NCBI GenBank assembly: GCA_963575745.1
Contig: CAUYUJ010018316.1
Span: 755,494 to 819,493 of the forward strand
Reading direction: 5' to 3'
DNA: 64,000 nt
DNA from: Prorocentrum cordatum
Lineage: Eukaryota; Sar; Dinophyceae; Prorocentrales; Prorocentraceae
Shown here: in pieces, positions 1 through 11,030 of the stretch
How the letters are laid out: every line of letters starts with the position of its first letter
How positions within the stretch are numbered: the stretch's first letter is position 1
The notes under the pieces: model-generated
Told to the model about the DNA's origin: nothing
The model's input: the letters and a program-made list of their open reading frames with translations, nothing else
Database searches by the model: none
Position numbers and translations under genes: made by a program

Positions 1-1046
1 ACACCACCGCACCCAATTCGGCGCACCCCCTCGCATGGCGAGTGGCCCCATACAGAGCTCCACCGAAGGCCCCAGTGGGATGGTTCGCATGGCACCACCG
101 CGCCCAATTCGGCCCACCTCTCACACGTTTCGTGGCCCCATAGGGAGCTCCACCGAAGGCTCCAGTGGAAGGGTTCGCATGGCACCACCGCGCCCACTTC
201 GGCACACACCTCAAACGGTTCGTGGCCCCATAGGGAGCTCCACCGAAGGCTCCAGTGGGAGGGTTCGCATGGCACCATCGCACCCAATCCGGAACACCCC
301 TCACACGGTTCGTGGCCCCATTGGACGCTCCACCGAAAGCTCCAGTGGGAGGGTTCGCATAGCACCACCGCGCCCTATTCGGCACACACCTCACACGTTT
401 CGTGGCCCCATAGGAAGCTCCACCGAAGGCTCCAGTGGGAGCGTTCGCATGGCACCATCGCACCCAATCCGGAACATCCCTCACACGGTTCGTGGCCCCA
501 TAGGGAGCTCCACGTATTGCCCCGATGGGAGGGTTCGCATGGCACCACAGCACCCAATCCAGAACATCCCTCACACGGTTCGTGGCCCCAAAGGAAGCTC
601 CAACGAAGGCTCCAATGGCAGGGTTCCCATGGCACCACCGCACCCAATTCGGCACACCTCAAACGGCTCGTGACCCCGTAGGGAGCTCGCCCGACGGCTC
701 CAGTGGGAGGGTTCGCATGACACCACCGCACTCAACTCTGCACACCCCTTACACGGTTCGTGGCCCAATAGGGCGCTCCGCCGAAGGCTCCAGTGGGATG
801 GTTCGCATGGCACCACCGCACCCAAATCGAAACATCCCCTCACACGGCTCGTGGCCCCATAAGAAGCTCCACCGAAGGCTCCAGTGGGAGGGTTCGCATG
901 GCACCACCGCGCCCAATTCGGAACACCCCTCACACGGTTCGCGACCCCATAGGAAGCTCCACCGCCGGTTCCAGTGGCAGGGTTCGCATGGCACCACCGC
1001 GCCCAATTCGGCACACCCCACACACGGTTCGTGGCCCCATAGGGAG
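1..1046. repeat. 90-bp satellite array, locus A
   Basis: About 11.6 tandem copies of a 90-bp unit. The unit core reads 'GTGGCCCCATAGGGAGCTCC' and recurs at near-exact 90-base steps (about 131, 221, 311, 401, 491, 581), with one small deletion near 670. Because 90 is divisible by three and the unit has few stops, all frames look open for 100-200 codons, but the products only mirror the repeat and I do not call genes here. The same unit occurs at 46.9-47.9 kb in the same orientation and at 58.9-59.3 kb inverted. The array is cut by the window edge on the left and ends at about 1046 in a flank shared with the second array. Confidence 0.95.
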
Positions 1047-1112
1047 CTCCACCGAAACTGGTACCCACAATGAGGTACTCGCAGCTGCATATGATTGGGT
1101 CCCTCGTCAAGC
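1047..1112. repeat. Conserved flank closing satellite array A
   Basis: Immediately after the last satellite unit the sequence 'GTACCCACAATGAGGTACTC' begins. A matching flank ('GTACCCACAATGCGGTACTT') closes the array at 47.93 kb, and similarity continues for about 60 bases at roughly 70-75% by eye. The array and its edge therefore belong to one duplicated unit. I cannot tell what the flank encodes, if anything. Confidence 0.7.
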
Positions 1113-1383
1113 TAATGTTCGTTGTCCTTCCGTTCTGTCTTCGTGCTGCCTCTGCGGCGAAACGAGATCAGAACAAGAACGGCCCACGAGATCGCCAGAA
1201 CACCGTTTGGCTCGAGCCCTGGGATGGGGGGAAGGTGGCAGGAGCAGAGGTAAAGCATGGTGCACGCAGGGGCAGAGGCATAGTAGGAGGTAGGGGCAGA
1301 AGTAGGGCAGGGGCACAGGTGGGGTAGGGGGGGCAGACATGCTGTCACAAGAACGTCGTTCGAACCGGCCCTTGAAGGAGGGA

Positions 1384-1540
1384 GCTGGGGAAAACCAAAA
1401 AGTACTGATACTGCTACTCCCTGCACCTCTCCTGGGGTGCGTTCTGACCAGAATTTCGAGGCGAATCCAGCGGTGGCGACGAGGGCCTCCCAGGCCGAAA
1501 ACGCATAAAACGTGGAAATGGTAGCGGTATCGGTGCCGCT
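1384..1540. repeat. Dispersed repeat 'CCTCTCCTGGGGTGCGTTC', copy 1
   Basis: A block of about 150 bp that is closely repeated at 55.56-55.72 kb. The best 69 bases (from CCTCTCCTGGGGTGCGTTC to GAGGGCCTCCCAGG) differ at only about six positions, and both copies continue into a related 'AAGCGGTATGGGTGCCG' / 'TAGCGGTATCGGTGCCG' stretch. No open frame is convincingly conserved between the copies, so a non-coding dispersed family is the simplest reading. A decayed gene fragment shared by both loci is the alternative. Confidence 0.75.
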
Positions 1541-2306
1541 TCATCAGGCTGAGGAGCGTGATCATCCGGCTGGATTTGCTCCCTGACTCCACGTCGGGAC
1601 AGCCCCCCCTCTGCGAGCCCCCGGCTCCTGCCCCGCGCTGCGCGGTGCAAGAAACCCAGTGTCCCGAGCCTCGCGTAGATCGTGACCGTCGCCACCGCCC
1701 CTGGACTTCTCGAGGTCGTCGTCGTCGTCGTGCTCCTTCTTCTTGCTGTTTTCTCGCTTTTCCTCTCTCTACAAAAATGGAACTCCACACTGCGCAACCT
1801 CACCTGCCATACGATTGAAAACCGTCGCCAGGCAGACCGGCTGCCACCTACGAGCCGACCTCCTGCGATAGGCAAGCTCATGAGGTGAACCATGGCCTGA
1901 GAAAGAGAGAGAGAGAGAGAAGGAGCGTGTGAAAAGTCACGAATGTTCCCCCCTGCGCAGTCGTCGTCTTGCTCCTCCTCCGCTGCCTTCCGCATCCTGT
2001 GCTTTAACATGTGCGTTCCTTGCGCCTGCGTGCAGCGGTCTGAGAATGCCTCGAGCGAGGGCTGCATATTCGTGAGGGAACTGGAGGGGACTCTCGAGCG
2101 GGGGCCCCGCCCTGTAGAGCTCCAAGAAAAAGAAAAGACACCGTGTGTCTTGACAAGGTTTCCTCTCGCCCGTGCACTAGAGCCGTGTGTGTGTGTGTTT
2201 TTCTACGCGGGTGCCTTTCGTCTGTGAGCTCAGACCGCGTGCTTCTACACAAGTCCTCTTCGCCCGAGAATTGGCACCGCTTGTTTCTGCACGATTCGGA
2301 ATTCGT
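1541..2306. other. No gene recognised (1.5-2.3 kb)
   Basis: Mixed-complexity sequence with short purine runs (GA repeat at about 1903-1920) and a (GT)n patch near 2187. Several open frames overlap on both strands but none shows a recognisable domain. I see nothing I can support as a gene. Confidence 0.5.
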
Positions 2307-3200
2307 CTCGGTTCGTATTATTTCGAATCGACAACATATAAATTCGTCGCGTCTCGGTTCGCCGCATTTCGGTCCGTCTAATACCTGCATGTCTCGCCTC
2401 AGTTCGGGTTCGCCCCCTGTAAGTTCGTCCTTCTTGTTCCGCTTCGGAACTGGATTGGATGGTGAGCTCGAGCTCGAGCTGGTTGAGCGCCCGCACGTTT
2501 CGATTGCAACTGGCTCTGGGCGAGCTATGCGTCCAGGCAGCTCGAGCTTAAGATCCAGATCAGTTCGGCCAGGAGTCGAATGCCAAGAATGACTCGACGC
2601 ACAACGCAATGGAACACTGCACAGTTCAACACAGCATGACGAAGCACAATTCAACACAGCACGGATCATCCGCATAAGGCGCTAGGAACGCGGCCCTGGG
2701 GGCGCACACCAATTGCTCATTACGAGGGATCGTGGCCCTCGGAATGAGGCTCCTTCGGCAAAAGACGCCCTGTGCTTTCAGAAGGTAGAGCCGAACCGTG
2801 TTCGGCTCGTCCCAGTCTCGGTTCGTGTTGCTTCGATTTGTTTCGAGTCGGTTCCACCCTCCTCCTTGGTCGTACGGTTTCGGCCCGTCATGTGCCAATT
2901 CATCGCGTCTCGGTTCGCCACGTTTCGGTCCGTCTATCGTTGGAGTGTGTCGCCTCGGTTCGAATTCGCCCCCTGGATTCGGAAATGAATCGGGTCTTGA
3001 GCTCGAGCTGGTTCAGCGACCCGCACGTTTCGAATCCACCCAGCTCTGAGCGAGCTAAGCGTGCAAACAACTCGAGCGTAAGGTCCAGGTCAGTTCGGTT
3101 AAGATCCAGATGCTAACAACGACTAGATCCGCAACGCAATCGGACACAACACAGTTCAATAACGCATGGCGCACCACAATTCAGCAAAGCCCCAACAAAC
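2307..3200. repeat. Tandemly duplicated block of about 0.5 kb
   Basis: Two diverged copies, about 2307-2690 and 2815-3200, share a series of landmarks in the same order: 'GTCTCGGTTCGT', 'CGTCTCGGTTCGCC', 'TTTCGGTCCGTCT', 'GAGCTCGAGCTGGTT', 'CCCGCACGTTTCGA', 'CAGTTCGG' and 'CACAACGCAAT' or similar. Spacing between equivalent landmarks is about 500-560 bp. The blocks are rich in TTCG and TCGAG. No coding function is apparent, and the open frames are not conserved between copies. Confidence 0.75.
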
Positions 3201-3339
3201 ACAGCCCCCTGGCACGGTACACCAATATTGATACATTCAAAACCCGCAAACCATTCCTTTCCTCTTCTAAAAGGCCCATCCTTTCCGCGAGGTGTACCCC
3301 CCCTCCCTGGGAAGTTGCTGGGGAAGTTCGCGGGGCGTT

Positions 3340-4140
3340 AGAGCGTCCAAGATGGCCTCGGCGAGAAGGCCAGAATCACGTATATTACTAATGTTTTGGG
3401 CCCATTTTGATGATTTTGATGGCCCCAAAAGGGGGGGTCAAAGTCTAGGACCCCCCATTTGATCGATGGCCTCCAAGATGGCTGCAATAGACCCCCCAGT
3501 GCCCCCAGGAGGGCTCTACGAGGGCCCTACGAGGGCCCCAAGACCCTCCAATAAAGTTTCAAGAATACTGCCCCCCAAAGAGCCCCAAGATGGCCCCATG
3601 GGGGCCTCCGATGCTCCAAGATGGCCTCCAAGATGGCTCAAGATAGCCGTCAACGGTTCAAGATTATCGTCTGGCATACCTCCAAGATGCCTGACCAAGG
3701 CCATACGACTGTTCCAAGTGCTCTCTGAGCCCCCATCAAGACCCCCTCCAAGAAACCCAAATCTTTCAAAACATGGGTGGCATCTCAATGACGTCTGACT
3801 TATCGCCTCTTCGATGCCCCTGCGCAATTGAAGGCTCGAGATGGCCCCCAAATGGACCAATATGTTGCCCAAGAAGGGCCCAAGAGCGCCAACGAGCTGC
3901 CCGCGAGCTCCCTGGGGGGCGAATTTGATGGCCCCAGGGGGGCACCAATCATGACGACCCCCTCTCGTTTCATCGACGCCCTCCACGAGCGCCAGCCCCA
4001 AAAGCCCCTCCAGGGCCCCCACCAAGCCCTCAAGAGAGCCCCAAGGGGGGGCTCCGAGGGGGGCTCAAGTACCCTCCCAAGGGGCCCCCAGAGGACACCG
4101 ATAATTCCAAATGATTCCCGAAAGTGCTCCAAGACGCGAT
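3340..4140. repeat. Degenerate 'CAAGATGGCC' repeat domain, copy 1
   Basis: A stretch of short degenerate repeats built from 'CCAAGATGGCC', 'CCAAGAGCC' and 'CCCCCAAAA' words. On the minus strand it reads as open frames rich in G, L, A and W (for example 3516-4025). The same low-complexity vocabulary recurs at 13.4-14.1, 28.2-28.7, 49.65-49.8 and 53.35-53.48 kb, so the open frames are by-products of the repeat and not independent genes. Confidence 0.75.
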
Positions 4141-4185
4141 TTTAGGGGTTCGGTCCTTGTCTTCGTTGTTCTTTTCCTCCTCCTC

Positions 4186-4550
4186 TCCCTCCTCCCCCTC
4201 CTCCTCGTCCTCGCCTTCATTGTCTGCCTGTTCCGTTCCCTCCTCTAGCTCGTCGTCGTGGTCGTCGTCGTCGTAGTCGAGGTGGTCGTCGTCGTCGTCG
4301 TCGTTGCTTTCCTCCTCCTCCTCCTCCTCCTCGTCCTCCTCCTCCTCCTCCTCCTCCTCCTCGTCCTCCTCCTCCTCCACCACCTCCTCCCCCTCCCCTC
4401 CCCCTCCCCTCCTCCTCCTCCTCCTCCTCCTCCTCCTCCTCCTCCTCCTCCTCCTCCTCCTCCTCCTGGTCCTCCTCGTCCTCCTCCTCGTCCTCCTCCT
4501 CCTCCTCCTCCTCCTCCTTCTCCTCCTCCTCCTCTTCCTCCCAGTCGGCG
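4186..4550. repeat. (CCT/GTC)n microsatellite
   Basis: Trinucleotide tract that starts GTC-rich (4250-4310) and becomes almost pure CCT to about 4540. Every frame is open (poly-Ser, poly-Leu, poly-Pro, and Arg- or Glu-rich on the minus strand), which is a repeat artefact. Confidence 0.95.
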
Positions 4551-4923
4551 TTAGAGGCTCAAGCACGTTGAGAACCGACGGAGGGAGGATTTCCTAAGAC
4601 GCTCTCACAGGACTACCGCCCCGCACTTGCACGGGCCAGAGAGGGAGCGGGGGGGGGCATGGACGATAGATGGCGGTCGCAGTGGTTTCGATCTGTGCAT
4701 GGATGAAACTGGCATGTTACACCCCACTGGCGGCGAGCACCATAGACAAGGTGGAAGAGATTAGCAGTGCAATACGTGTGGAAGGTGATTGCGCTGACAG
4801 GGGCGTATCAGTGGGCAGGGCCAGAGCAGATGAAAAACAACGAATCATAGATACCATGTGGCACTGCAGTTCGGAGCAAAGAAGGGACCATGTATTACTA
4901 AAGCATGCGGCACGACGCTCTAG

Positions 4924-5709
4924 GTGCCCAACGAAATCATGAAGGACAAAGCGTTCCACGCACAGTACACAGCACCTGCGCAACTGCAAGGAAGAGCAGC
5001 GGGGGTAAGACTGCGCACGGGAGCGTACGGCACCACAGTAGTTGCTACGTGTTTACCGCCAGAGAAACGGGCACACCAACAATGGGATGATCTCAGAGAA
5101 ACTATGAACTGGGTGGAAGAAAGGCGCGACGACACTGGCGGCATATCTACTGTCATAATTGGGAAGGGCATCAACAGCCAACTGGGAGTGCACGGAGCGG
5201 ACAACAGGGACTTGGTGGTAAGCAGGCACAGCTGGGGCAAATGTGCAGCGGCATTGGGACCAGTGGCTAAACATGTGGAAAAGGACAATGGCACAACTGT
5301 CAGGGAGTTTTGCGCCAACAGCCTATTGTCAGTAGTCGCCACCTTCTTCGATTGCGGGCCAACTTACCACTGCGTCAAAGACGACAAGATACGGATCACA
5401 TAGCGGCACGACGGGAGCTGCACCGCACGTGCGAAGATGCTCTGCGTTGAGAGGGGGGGACAGAAACTGAAGAGCACCAAAGCGAGAGGACATAGGGACC
5501 ATATCCCTTTGGGCACCGACATCGGACTGGGACGCCAATTTCACTTCTCGGGCAAGCGCAGCCAACACTGGGCAGACAAAGATGTGGACCGCAACATGCT
5601 GATGGAGCGCCTGAGGAAAGGACGTATGAGAGCGGAATTCTTGGAAGCTTTCGATCGCCACCTGAAGGCTACTACGCCCCAGCAGCCAGTAGAAACATTA
5701 GCGAGGTAA
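4924..5709 (+). pseudogene. AP-endonuclease relic of a LINE-type element
   Basis: Two plus-strand frames (4924-5403, then 5437-5709) together resemble the exonuclease-endonuclease-phosphatase domain at the 5' side of LINE-type elements. Seen: a strand of the type 'TTVVATCLPPEK' (about residues 38-49), a 'TVIIGKGINSQLG' stretch (about residues 75-87) at the place of the usual GDxN catalytic motif, and, after a frame change, 'DHIPLG', which fits the terminal SDHxPL motif. The expected Asp of GDxN is not present (GKGIN), so the enzyme would be dead even without the frame break. It is followed at once by a tandem hairpin repeat and, further on, by the C-terminal part of a LINE protein on the same strand. 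Assignment is by motif order only; moderate confidence. Confidence 0.55.
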
Positions 5710-5850
5710 TCTCGGAGTGCGATCCAGGCAGATTCTGACGAGCCCCCAAGAGAAGCCTTAGCGAGGTCATCTCGGAGTGCGTTCCAGGAGGATGCTGCAG
5801 AGCACCGGGGAGGAACATTAGCGATGCCATCTCGAAGTACAAGCCCTGGA
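5695..5850. repeat. 60-bp tandem hairpin module 'TTAGCGAGGTCATCTCGGAG'
   Basis: Three successive copies start at 5698, 5758 and 5818, exactly 60 bases apart. The core 'TTAGCGAGGTMATCTCGGAG' can fold on CGAG...CTCG with weaker outer GCA...TGC pairing where the flanking bases allow. The third copy is more degenerate. Single or double copies recur at 9853 and 11982, always within the plus-strand retroelement remains. Confidence 0.8.
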
Positions 5851-5859
5851 GAGCGAACG

Positions 5860-7219
5860 GAAGAGGAATAATGGAGAGAGCTTCAGGACCGACCTACAGC
5901 AGATCAGACGCGGAAGGAATGGAGCGATGCAGGAAGAAACTGAATGAAAGAAGTATTCCCAGTACGGAGGAAGCAGGAGGACGAAGGAGGAGCAGCCTTC
6001 CAGCTGCTGAGGCATTCCCCCCTGGCAGAACGGATGACGCTGAGAGTGGACATGGCGGAGTCAGACACGCAGGAGAGATTGGAGGAGATCATGGAGAAGC
6101 TGATGCAGATGCAAAATGTGCTACGTAGACACAGGACCCATTTGGAAGTAGCAAGGACAAAAGGCTGGTAGAGGAGATATGGTGAGCGCACGAGAACAGC
6201 ACCTTCAGGTAGATGCACAGGCTCAGGGTAAAATATCACAGGAATGGAAGAGGACCAAGAAAGAAAGAGGAACTACTTCTCAGCGCGAATTTGGTGGAGC
6301 ACAAAGGAATGGCTAAGATAATTGGGAAAATCATTCTCGTGCTTGGGGGCTCGCAACAGAGCCGGTGGACCTAGACGAGCACGAGAAGGAGCATGGCGAG
6401 ATGATCGCCGAAAAAATGCCGCTACCAGTAGATGGGGGCCTAAGGGCTCAGGTGGAGAGTGACAAAAGAGACATGCTAAAGTACTGCAGAAAGGCGGCGA
6501 AGAGAAGAGCTTCCCCTCCGTGGGGGGCACCAGTGAATTTACTTGAATGATGCTGGCCCCCGTGGTCAACCCGAAGGACCCAGAGCAGCTGGGCAAGAAG
6601 CTGGAGGAGCAGAAGATACGAGCGGCGGAGCTAAGGCTACACGAGGACGAGGAGGACCTGGATAAGTACAGCTCGCTCCATAAGTATAGGGTGGGCAGGG
6701 CGATTCTACAGAAGATGGAATGGAAAACAGGAAATGCGCTGGGCAGGACAGCAAGAGCCGATGACGGAAAAGCGTTGAGGGCGATAGAATAAGGAACACA
6801 ATTAAGAAACAACCAACAAAACGCACCACTTGGGGAGATACGAGAAAACTGGATTGGGGTTGACTGCCATGGAGGCAGACGTGAGTATGGAGCGCAGGGA
6901 CAAGCTGGACACTAAGCATCGCCAGTCCCAAGCTACGCCACTGGATTGGCACAAATCGATTTGTTCTCTGCAAAGAAAGGCAATGACATGCAGGGAATTG
7001 GAGGGAAAAGTGTCATGCATGCGCATTGCTCTATGGGGTGGCTTTCCACGCGGGGGCGCACCACATGGGGAACGCCCCAAAACACCCATGCTGGTCACAA
7101 GGAGGGCTAAGCAATAGGTCAAAGGAGAACGCTATGGCATGCGCCGAAGCCACGCACTGGAGAGCGAGACAAACATGGGCAAGCACCATCGCCAGTAACT
7201 ACGACTGCTCAACGCCTTC
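5860..7219 (+). other. Coding-like plus-strand stretch without recognised domain
   Basis: Several short plus-strand frames (5944-6171, 6547-6792, 6830-7117) translate to charged, Glu/Lys/Arg/Met-rich, probably helical peptides with low aromatic content, unlike the repeat-derived frames elsewhere. They lie between the endonuclease relic and the post-RT region of the LINE remains, where the RT should be, but I see no RT motif (no xxDD box, no LDLxKAF-type motif). They may be gag/ORF1-like filler from another element that replaced the RT. No function can be assigned. Confidence 0.35.
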
Positions 7220-8146
7220 GTGAGCACGAAACGCAACCTCCTGCTGACATCGGCATTCGCGACATCGAAGGGGGAGGACCTACCATTCGCCGTCGAGGCG
7301 ATCAACTACGCGTCGATGAGTATGGAATGCGCCGGCGACTGGCTACGTGCGCAGACTAGCGAGATGCAGACAGTGCATGATACGTTGGACCCTCTTACAG
7401 ACCAGGTGCACGATCTCTCGCTCAACGCGTCCATGGGCGACGTCACCAAGATCCACGCGGCGGCCCAGTCGGGCCCGCCCACCCAGGTAACGAGAACTAG
7501 CAAGGAAGTCTCGGAGCACCAGTCAGCTTTTGGCGAAAGCGAAGAATTCTCGGCTCGCAGAGAAGCGCCAACTGGGAGGGGGGGTGGGCCACTGTTCCAA
7601 GCGACAAGGATAGCGGACCAGATCAACGCTACCACGGAGAGAGTGGAGCGCAAGCTGGCGAACGGAGCATGGAGCCTGAACCCAGCCAGAACCAACCACC
7701 TGGTTTCCTTTCGAGGCCCAGGGCGAGACGGGATCACTCGACAGCTGCACAGGGAAGGGAAGCTCAAGAGCACGCCGATGAGGGAGATGCGAGTACTGGG
7801 CCCGTACCTACGCGGGGATCAGGGCTACGCGGGAGAGATCAGGAGGCGATGTGAGGCCATGGAGATAGCATGCAGACAATGCGTTTCCTTCTGGTCTTCA
7901 GATACCACCGACAAGATAAATAGGGAGATGTTCCAGGCGTTTGTATCAGGGCCGGGCCTCAATGGGCTGCTGGCACTTGTATTAGAGGACCGTTGCCTCG
8001 GAGCGCTTGACAGTACTATGGAGATTCTACTGGGGCGAATGGCAGGAGGCAGAACTAGTTGGACCCAAGAGGCTGGCAAGACCAGGCGCTGCGCCAACAA
8101 AAGGTGTTCAAAAAATGGAGGATGCCGCGCTGCGCTACAGCGCTGA
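7220..8146 (+). pseudogene. LINE protein fragment: post-RT region
   Basis: A 308-codon open frame. Residues 1-145 are not recognised. Residues about 149-275 fit the region that follows the RT palm in dinoflagellate LINE proteins: 'LNPARTNHLVSFRGPG' (the LNxxKTxxLVxFRGxG element), then 'RVLGPYLRGDQGYAGEIRRR', matching the familiar LG..l...g....EI..R signature, and a long helical segment ending at 'MEILLGRMAGG'. The catalytic palm that should precede it is absent, so the ORF is probably a junction between unrelated N-terminal sequence and an RT tail. A frame change near 8100 leads into the next fragment ('KKWRMPRCATALRMRRLRWH'), which continues the same LINE C-terminus. Confidence 0.6.
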
Positions 8147-8795
8147 GGATGCGCAGGCTACGATGGCACAGGCGACGGGCGAACCATCAAGAGGATTTCG
8201 GCAGTGACCGCCGAAGTTGGAAGGCTTCTGCGAAGTCAGGGAACTGGAAAATCGGAGGGTATGTGGGACGTCCACACCTCGGGGGAAGCAGGTGGTCCAG
8301 GATTTTCAGGCACTGGCGGAGGTCAGCGAGGGCGCGGCAGACTGGCGCCCGCAGAGGCAGTCAGAGATCTCAATGTTTCAGCAGGGCACAAGGGACTGGG
8401 AAGCGCGGGTTGGGGCGGGCCCCAGCATTCTACAACGTGCAGGGCGTGCTTGGGATGCTAAGCTGCCAGAACTACTAGTGGGACAAGAGTTGTTCGCTCA
8501 TTGTTGGCGCGACTGGGAGGCGGGGGAGGAGGGGCAGGTGTGCGGGGCGCTATTCACTGCGACGGCGGCGCTGGCAGCGCGCAGGAGAGCGGCGCGCAAT
8601 TGTCTTGCACTCATCCCCCGCCTTATGGTAACACATCAATGCCCATGGTGCCTGAGCTCATTCGCGACCAAGAAAACAACGACCAACCATGTCATGAGGG
8701 CCACGGAGAGTCACGGGATTTGCTGCGCAAACAGAAGTTGTTGGAATCACCCCGCCCAGGGGCCTCCTTCCCAAGGCTGCGCCCGCCGTGGCTGA
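8147..8795 (+). pseudogene. LINE C-terminal fragment with C2H2-type zinc finger
   Basis: Continuation of the preceding fragment in shifted frames. Near 8110-8170 a 'RRLRWHRR' stretch fits the conserved LRWLQ-type helix. In the frame 8217-8795, residues 140-168 form a zinc-finger-like motif: H-Q-C-P-W-C, then H at 'TNHVM' and a terminal HGIC, as found near the C-terminus of dinoflagellate LINE proteins. Residues about 45-110 are Trp- and Gln-rich. At least two frame changes separate it from 7220-8146, so it is non-functional as it stands. A second Cys pair ('CPHC', near 8845) follows in another frame. Confidence 0.55.
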
Positions 8796-8879
8796 AGGGG
8801 CCAGACGCTGGGAGATTTTCAGATGCGCGCGCGCTGCCAGCATCCTTGCCCGCACTGCGTTTTGACTCCTAAGGGTGGC

Positions 8880-9372
8880 GATTGCACCGCGGGGGCCGCC
8901 CCCGCCCAAAAAGGGGAGCAGATGCGGAGATGGAAGGGGACCCGAAGCACTACGAGGGCGGCAAGGGCAACGGCAATGACCAGTGGGCAACAGAAGGGGC
9001 CAGCGCCAGGGCGGCAGGAAGCCCGCCCGCGGCCGCAGCCGCGGCCGCGGGAAGAAGCGGCAAGGGGGAGGGGGTGGGGGAGGGGGCCGCAGACCCCCTC
9101 GCCAGCAGCCACAAGCCGCGGAGGACTACGAGGAGATCGACATCAGAGGACGCATCAACGGACTCCAGCGATTGGCCCTCCGCAGGGCGGCAGGGGTGAG
9201 AGAGATGAGCCACGTGACCTCGGACTTCCTTCTCGTGCCAGTCAGCAACTGGGCGTTTCGGAAGTCGCCGGCAGCGGGGCAAAGCTACGGGAACCAGGCC
9301 AGGGAGACAGGCAAGGGGCACATGCTGGGGCCGCCAGGCATCCACGCGGGGACTGCGCTCATGGAGGGCGCC
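8880..9372 (+). pseudogene. LINE terminal region: Arg/Gly-rich linker and conserved block
   Basis: A basic, low-complexity linker (9000-9110; RGRSRGRGKKRQ followed by poly-Gly in the frame starting 8983) precedes a conserved-looking block: 'REMSHVTSDFLLVPVSNW' at about 9205-9258 and 'GKGHMLGPPGIHAGTALM' at about 9313-9366. I know this spacing of VTxDxxLVP and GKGHxxGPP motifs from the C-terminal part of dinoflagellate LINE polyproteins; its function is unknown. The frame is open across the block, so this part is better preserved than the endonuclease end. Confidence 0.5.
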
Positions 9373-9373
9373 C

Positions 9374-9852
9374 ATGGGGACAGTGTCGGATTGGCAGAAA
9401 CAAGATCCCACAACAGTGGCGGCGTCGATAGATCGGGCGATGGACGCGCTGAACGACTGCCTGAAGATGGTGGACAGCAACGGCGAGCACAGCCGGGCCA
9501 TGGTCACAGAGACGATCAAGACGTGCAAGGTCAGCGAGAGCTACAAGGCCCGCAACACCAAGAACAGGAACCCAGACGAGGACGAGCAGCATTTCTGGAA
9601 GGCCCAGGCAAGATCCAGATCGGAATCAACGAGACCCCCAACTTCAAGACAGTGCTCCCGAAGGACACGAACGAAGAGACCATGGCGAAGCCGGACCAGT
9701 TCTCGGGCCACAGCCTGAGGATGGCAATGGGGATGCTGATAGCCTTCGCGGGAAGCAAGAAGCCTCAGTCGGCGGCGCCAAGTCGGAACTGGAGCGGATG
9801 GTGGAACGAGAACTTCAGCGTCGGCGCCGCGGAGAAAGGAGGGGACAATTGC
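9374..9852 (+). pseudogene. Unrecognised coding-like fragment after LINE C-terminus
   Basis: Plus-strand frame 9374-9610 encodes a soluble, helix-prone peptide ('SDWQKQDPTTVAASIDRAMD' at the start). After a shift, the frame of 8983-10068 continues to 'SGWWNENFSVGAAEKGG' just before the hairpin module at 9853. Amino-acid composition looks like real protein and not repeat translation. I do not recognise a family. Confidence 0.35.
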
Positions 9853-9900
9853 ATTAGCGAGGTTATCTCGGAATGCAAAAACCCCAGGGGAGAGTGTGAG
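9850..9900. repeat. Hairpin module, isolated copy
   Basis: 'GCATTAGCGAGGTTATCTCG' followed by GAATGC, then 'ACCCCAGGGGAG'. Same core as the 60-bp tandem at 5698. It interrupts an open plus-strand frame without breaking it. Confidence 0.7.
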
Positions 9901-10499
9901 ACCGCGGCTGTCGCGGACGAGCAGCTGCACTGCCTCTGGCGGCGTCTGCATCGAGCTCTGAGAGAGCCGCCCTCGGGGAGCCCACCCCAGGGCAGTCGGG
10001 CATCGCAGGAGTGCCCAACGGCGGACAGGCCAAGAGGAATAGGCGCCTTCCAGATGATGAAAGGATAGCAGAGCCAATCAGCATGGACGTCGGGCGCCTT
10101 GCTAAGCGTAAACGTTTTGCCCCAGGTGGTGGGATATACGAATTGGTCCTGAAAACATGCCCCCCTGGCAGCTACCAGTCCTCCCGTCCAAGTCAATGGC
10201 CGACATCTTCTATCATGACGACACGATGTTTATCTACATCCCCCCATCCATTACAGCTGCGGAGAGACAGTGGGCGGGGGAATTTTGCATGCTGCACAGC
10301 ATGCGCACAACGTAGAGATGGGCCACGGACAGCGAGGGGGGGGGGAAATGCGTGATATTCGGGGCAAGTGGGCAATACACTTCAACCTCCATCGTTCATC
10401 TTCGGCTCCCACAGCAAATCTTGCTCAGCGACGGCCCAGGTGCGTAGCGTTGCGCACTGGCGGGGGAATCTCGGAGCGCGGGGCGCTGGGGGCTGCCCG
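9901..10499. other. No gene recognised (9.9-10.5 kb)
   Basis: Open frames exist on both strands (10011-10355 plus) but show no recognisable motif. One plus-strand stretch, 'SYQSSRPSQWPTSS', is low in hydrophobic content. I see nothing else to report. Confidence 0.4.
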
Positions 10500-11030
10500 T
10501 GGCCTTTACGGGCAACGGTCAGCCACGGCCCTGCGGGCGATGCAACGAGGGGCTCGGGTGCTGCAAGATGATCGAGAGCCACGGGGAGCACGCCAAGAAT
10601 GCGCCTGGACACGAAAACGAATCAAGGAGGCAAAGGAAGTCAATGGAAGAGGGCGCGCATCGGCTGCGAGCTGGAGCCGGGGCAGGAGGGGTGGACCGAG
10701 TGCAGCGACGAGGGAGAGATACAACATGGAGGAGAGCAGTGTACTACGAAGGAGCAAGTATGTCGAGAACAGAAGAGGAAAGCAAAAGGAGCCGCGTGGG
10801 CAGCCTAGTCTCGGGGGCAGATCCAGGCGGCGAAAGCGCTCATTGAGGCCGAGGAAGGACCTGAGAAGAAGTCTCGCAATCAGAGGAACAAGATGGCCAC
10901 AGAGAGGTCCAAGGAGATGTCGAAGGCACTGCTGGAGGGCATCAGAATTCATGGGGACATCTTCGCTGCCTTCAGCAAAGCAGGAGACGGCATGGCTGAT
11001 GCCTTAAAATGTGTAACATCCTGCTGAACA
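10500..11030 (+). pseudogene. Cys-rich, Lys-rich fragment, unknown family
   Basis: Across shifting plus-strand frames there is 'CGRCNEGLGCC' (about 10538-10570), then 'CELEPGQEGWTECSDEG' (about 10664-10714) and a C-x6-C pair at about 10738-10761, followed by a long Lys/Arg/Glu-rich helical stretch and 'RIHGDIFAAFSKAGDGMADA' (about 10942-11001). The clustering of Cys suggests a metal-binding head and a coiled tail. I cannot place it in a family; it could be part of a retroelement ORF or of a host gene. Confidence 0.35.

Noticed and set aside
35-1293. Several overlapping frames in the first 1.3 kb
   Set aside because: The 90-bp period is a multiple of three, so the repeat keeps every frame open; no independent coding evidence.
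5695-5850. CRISPR-like 60-bp array
   Set aside because: Only three copies, the intervening bases are related to each other, and the module is dispersed elsewhere.
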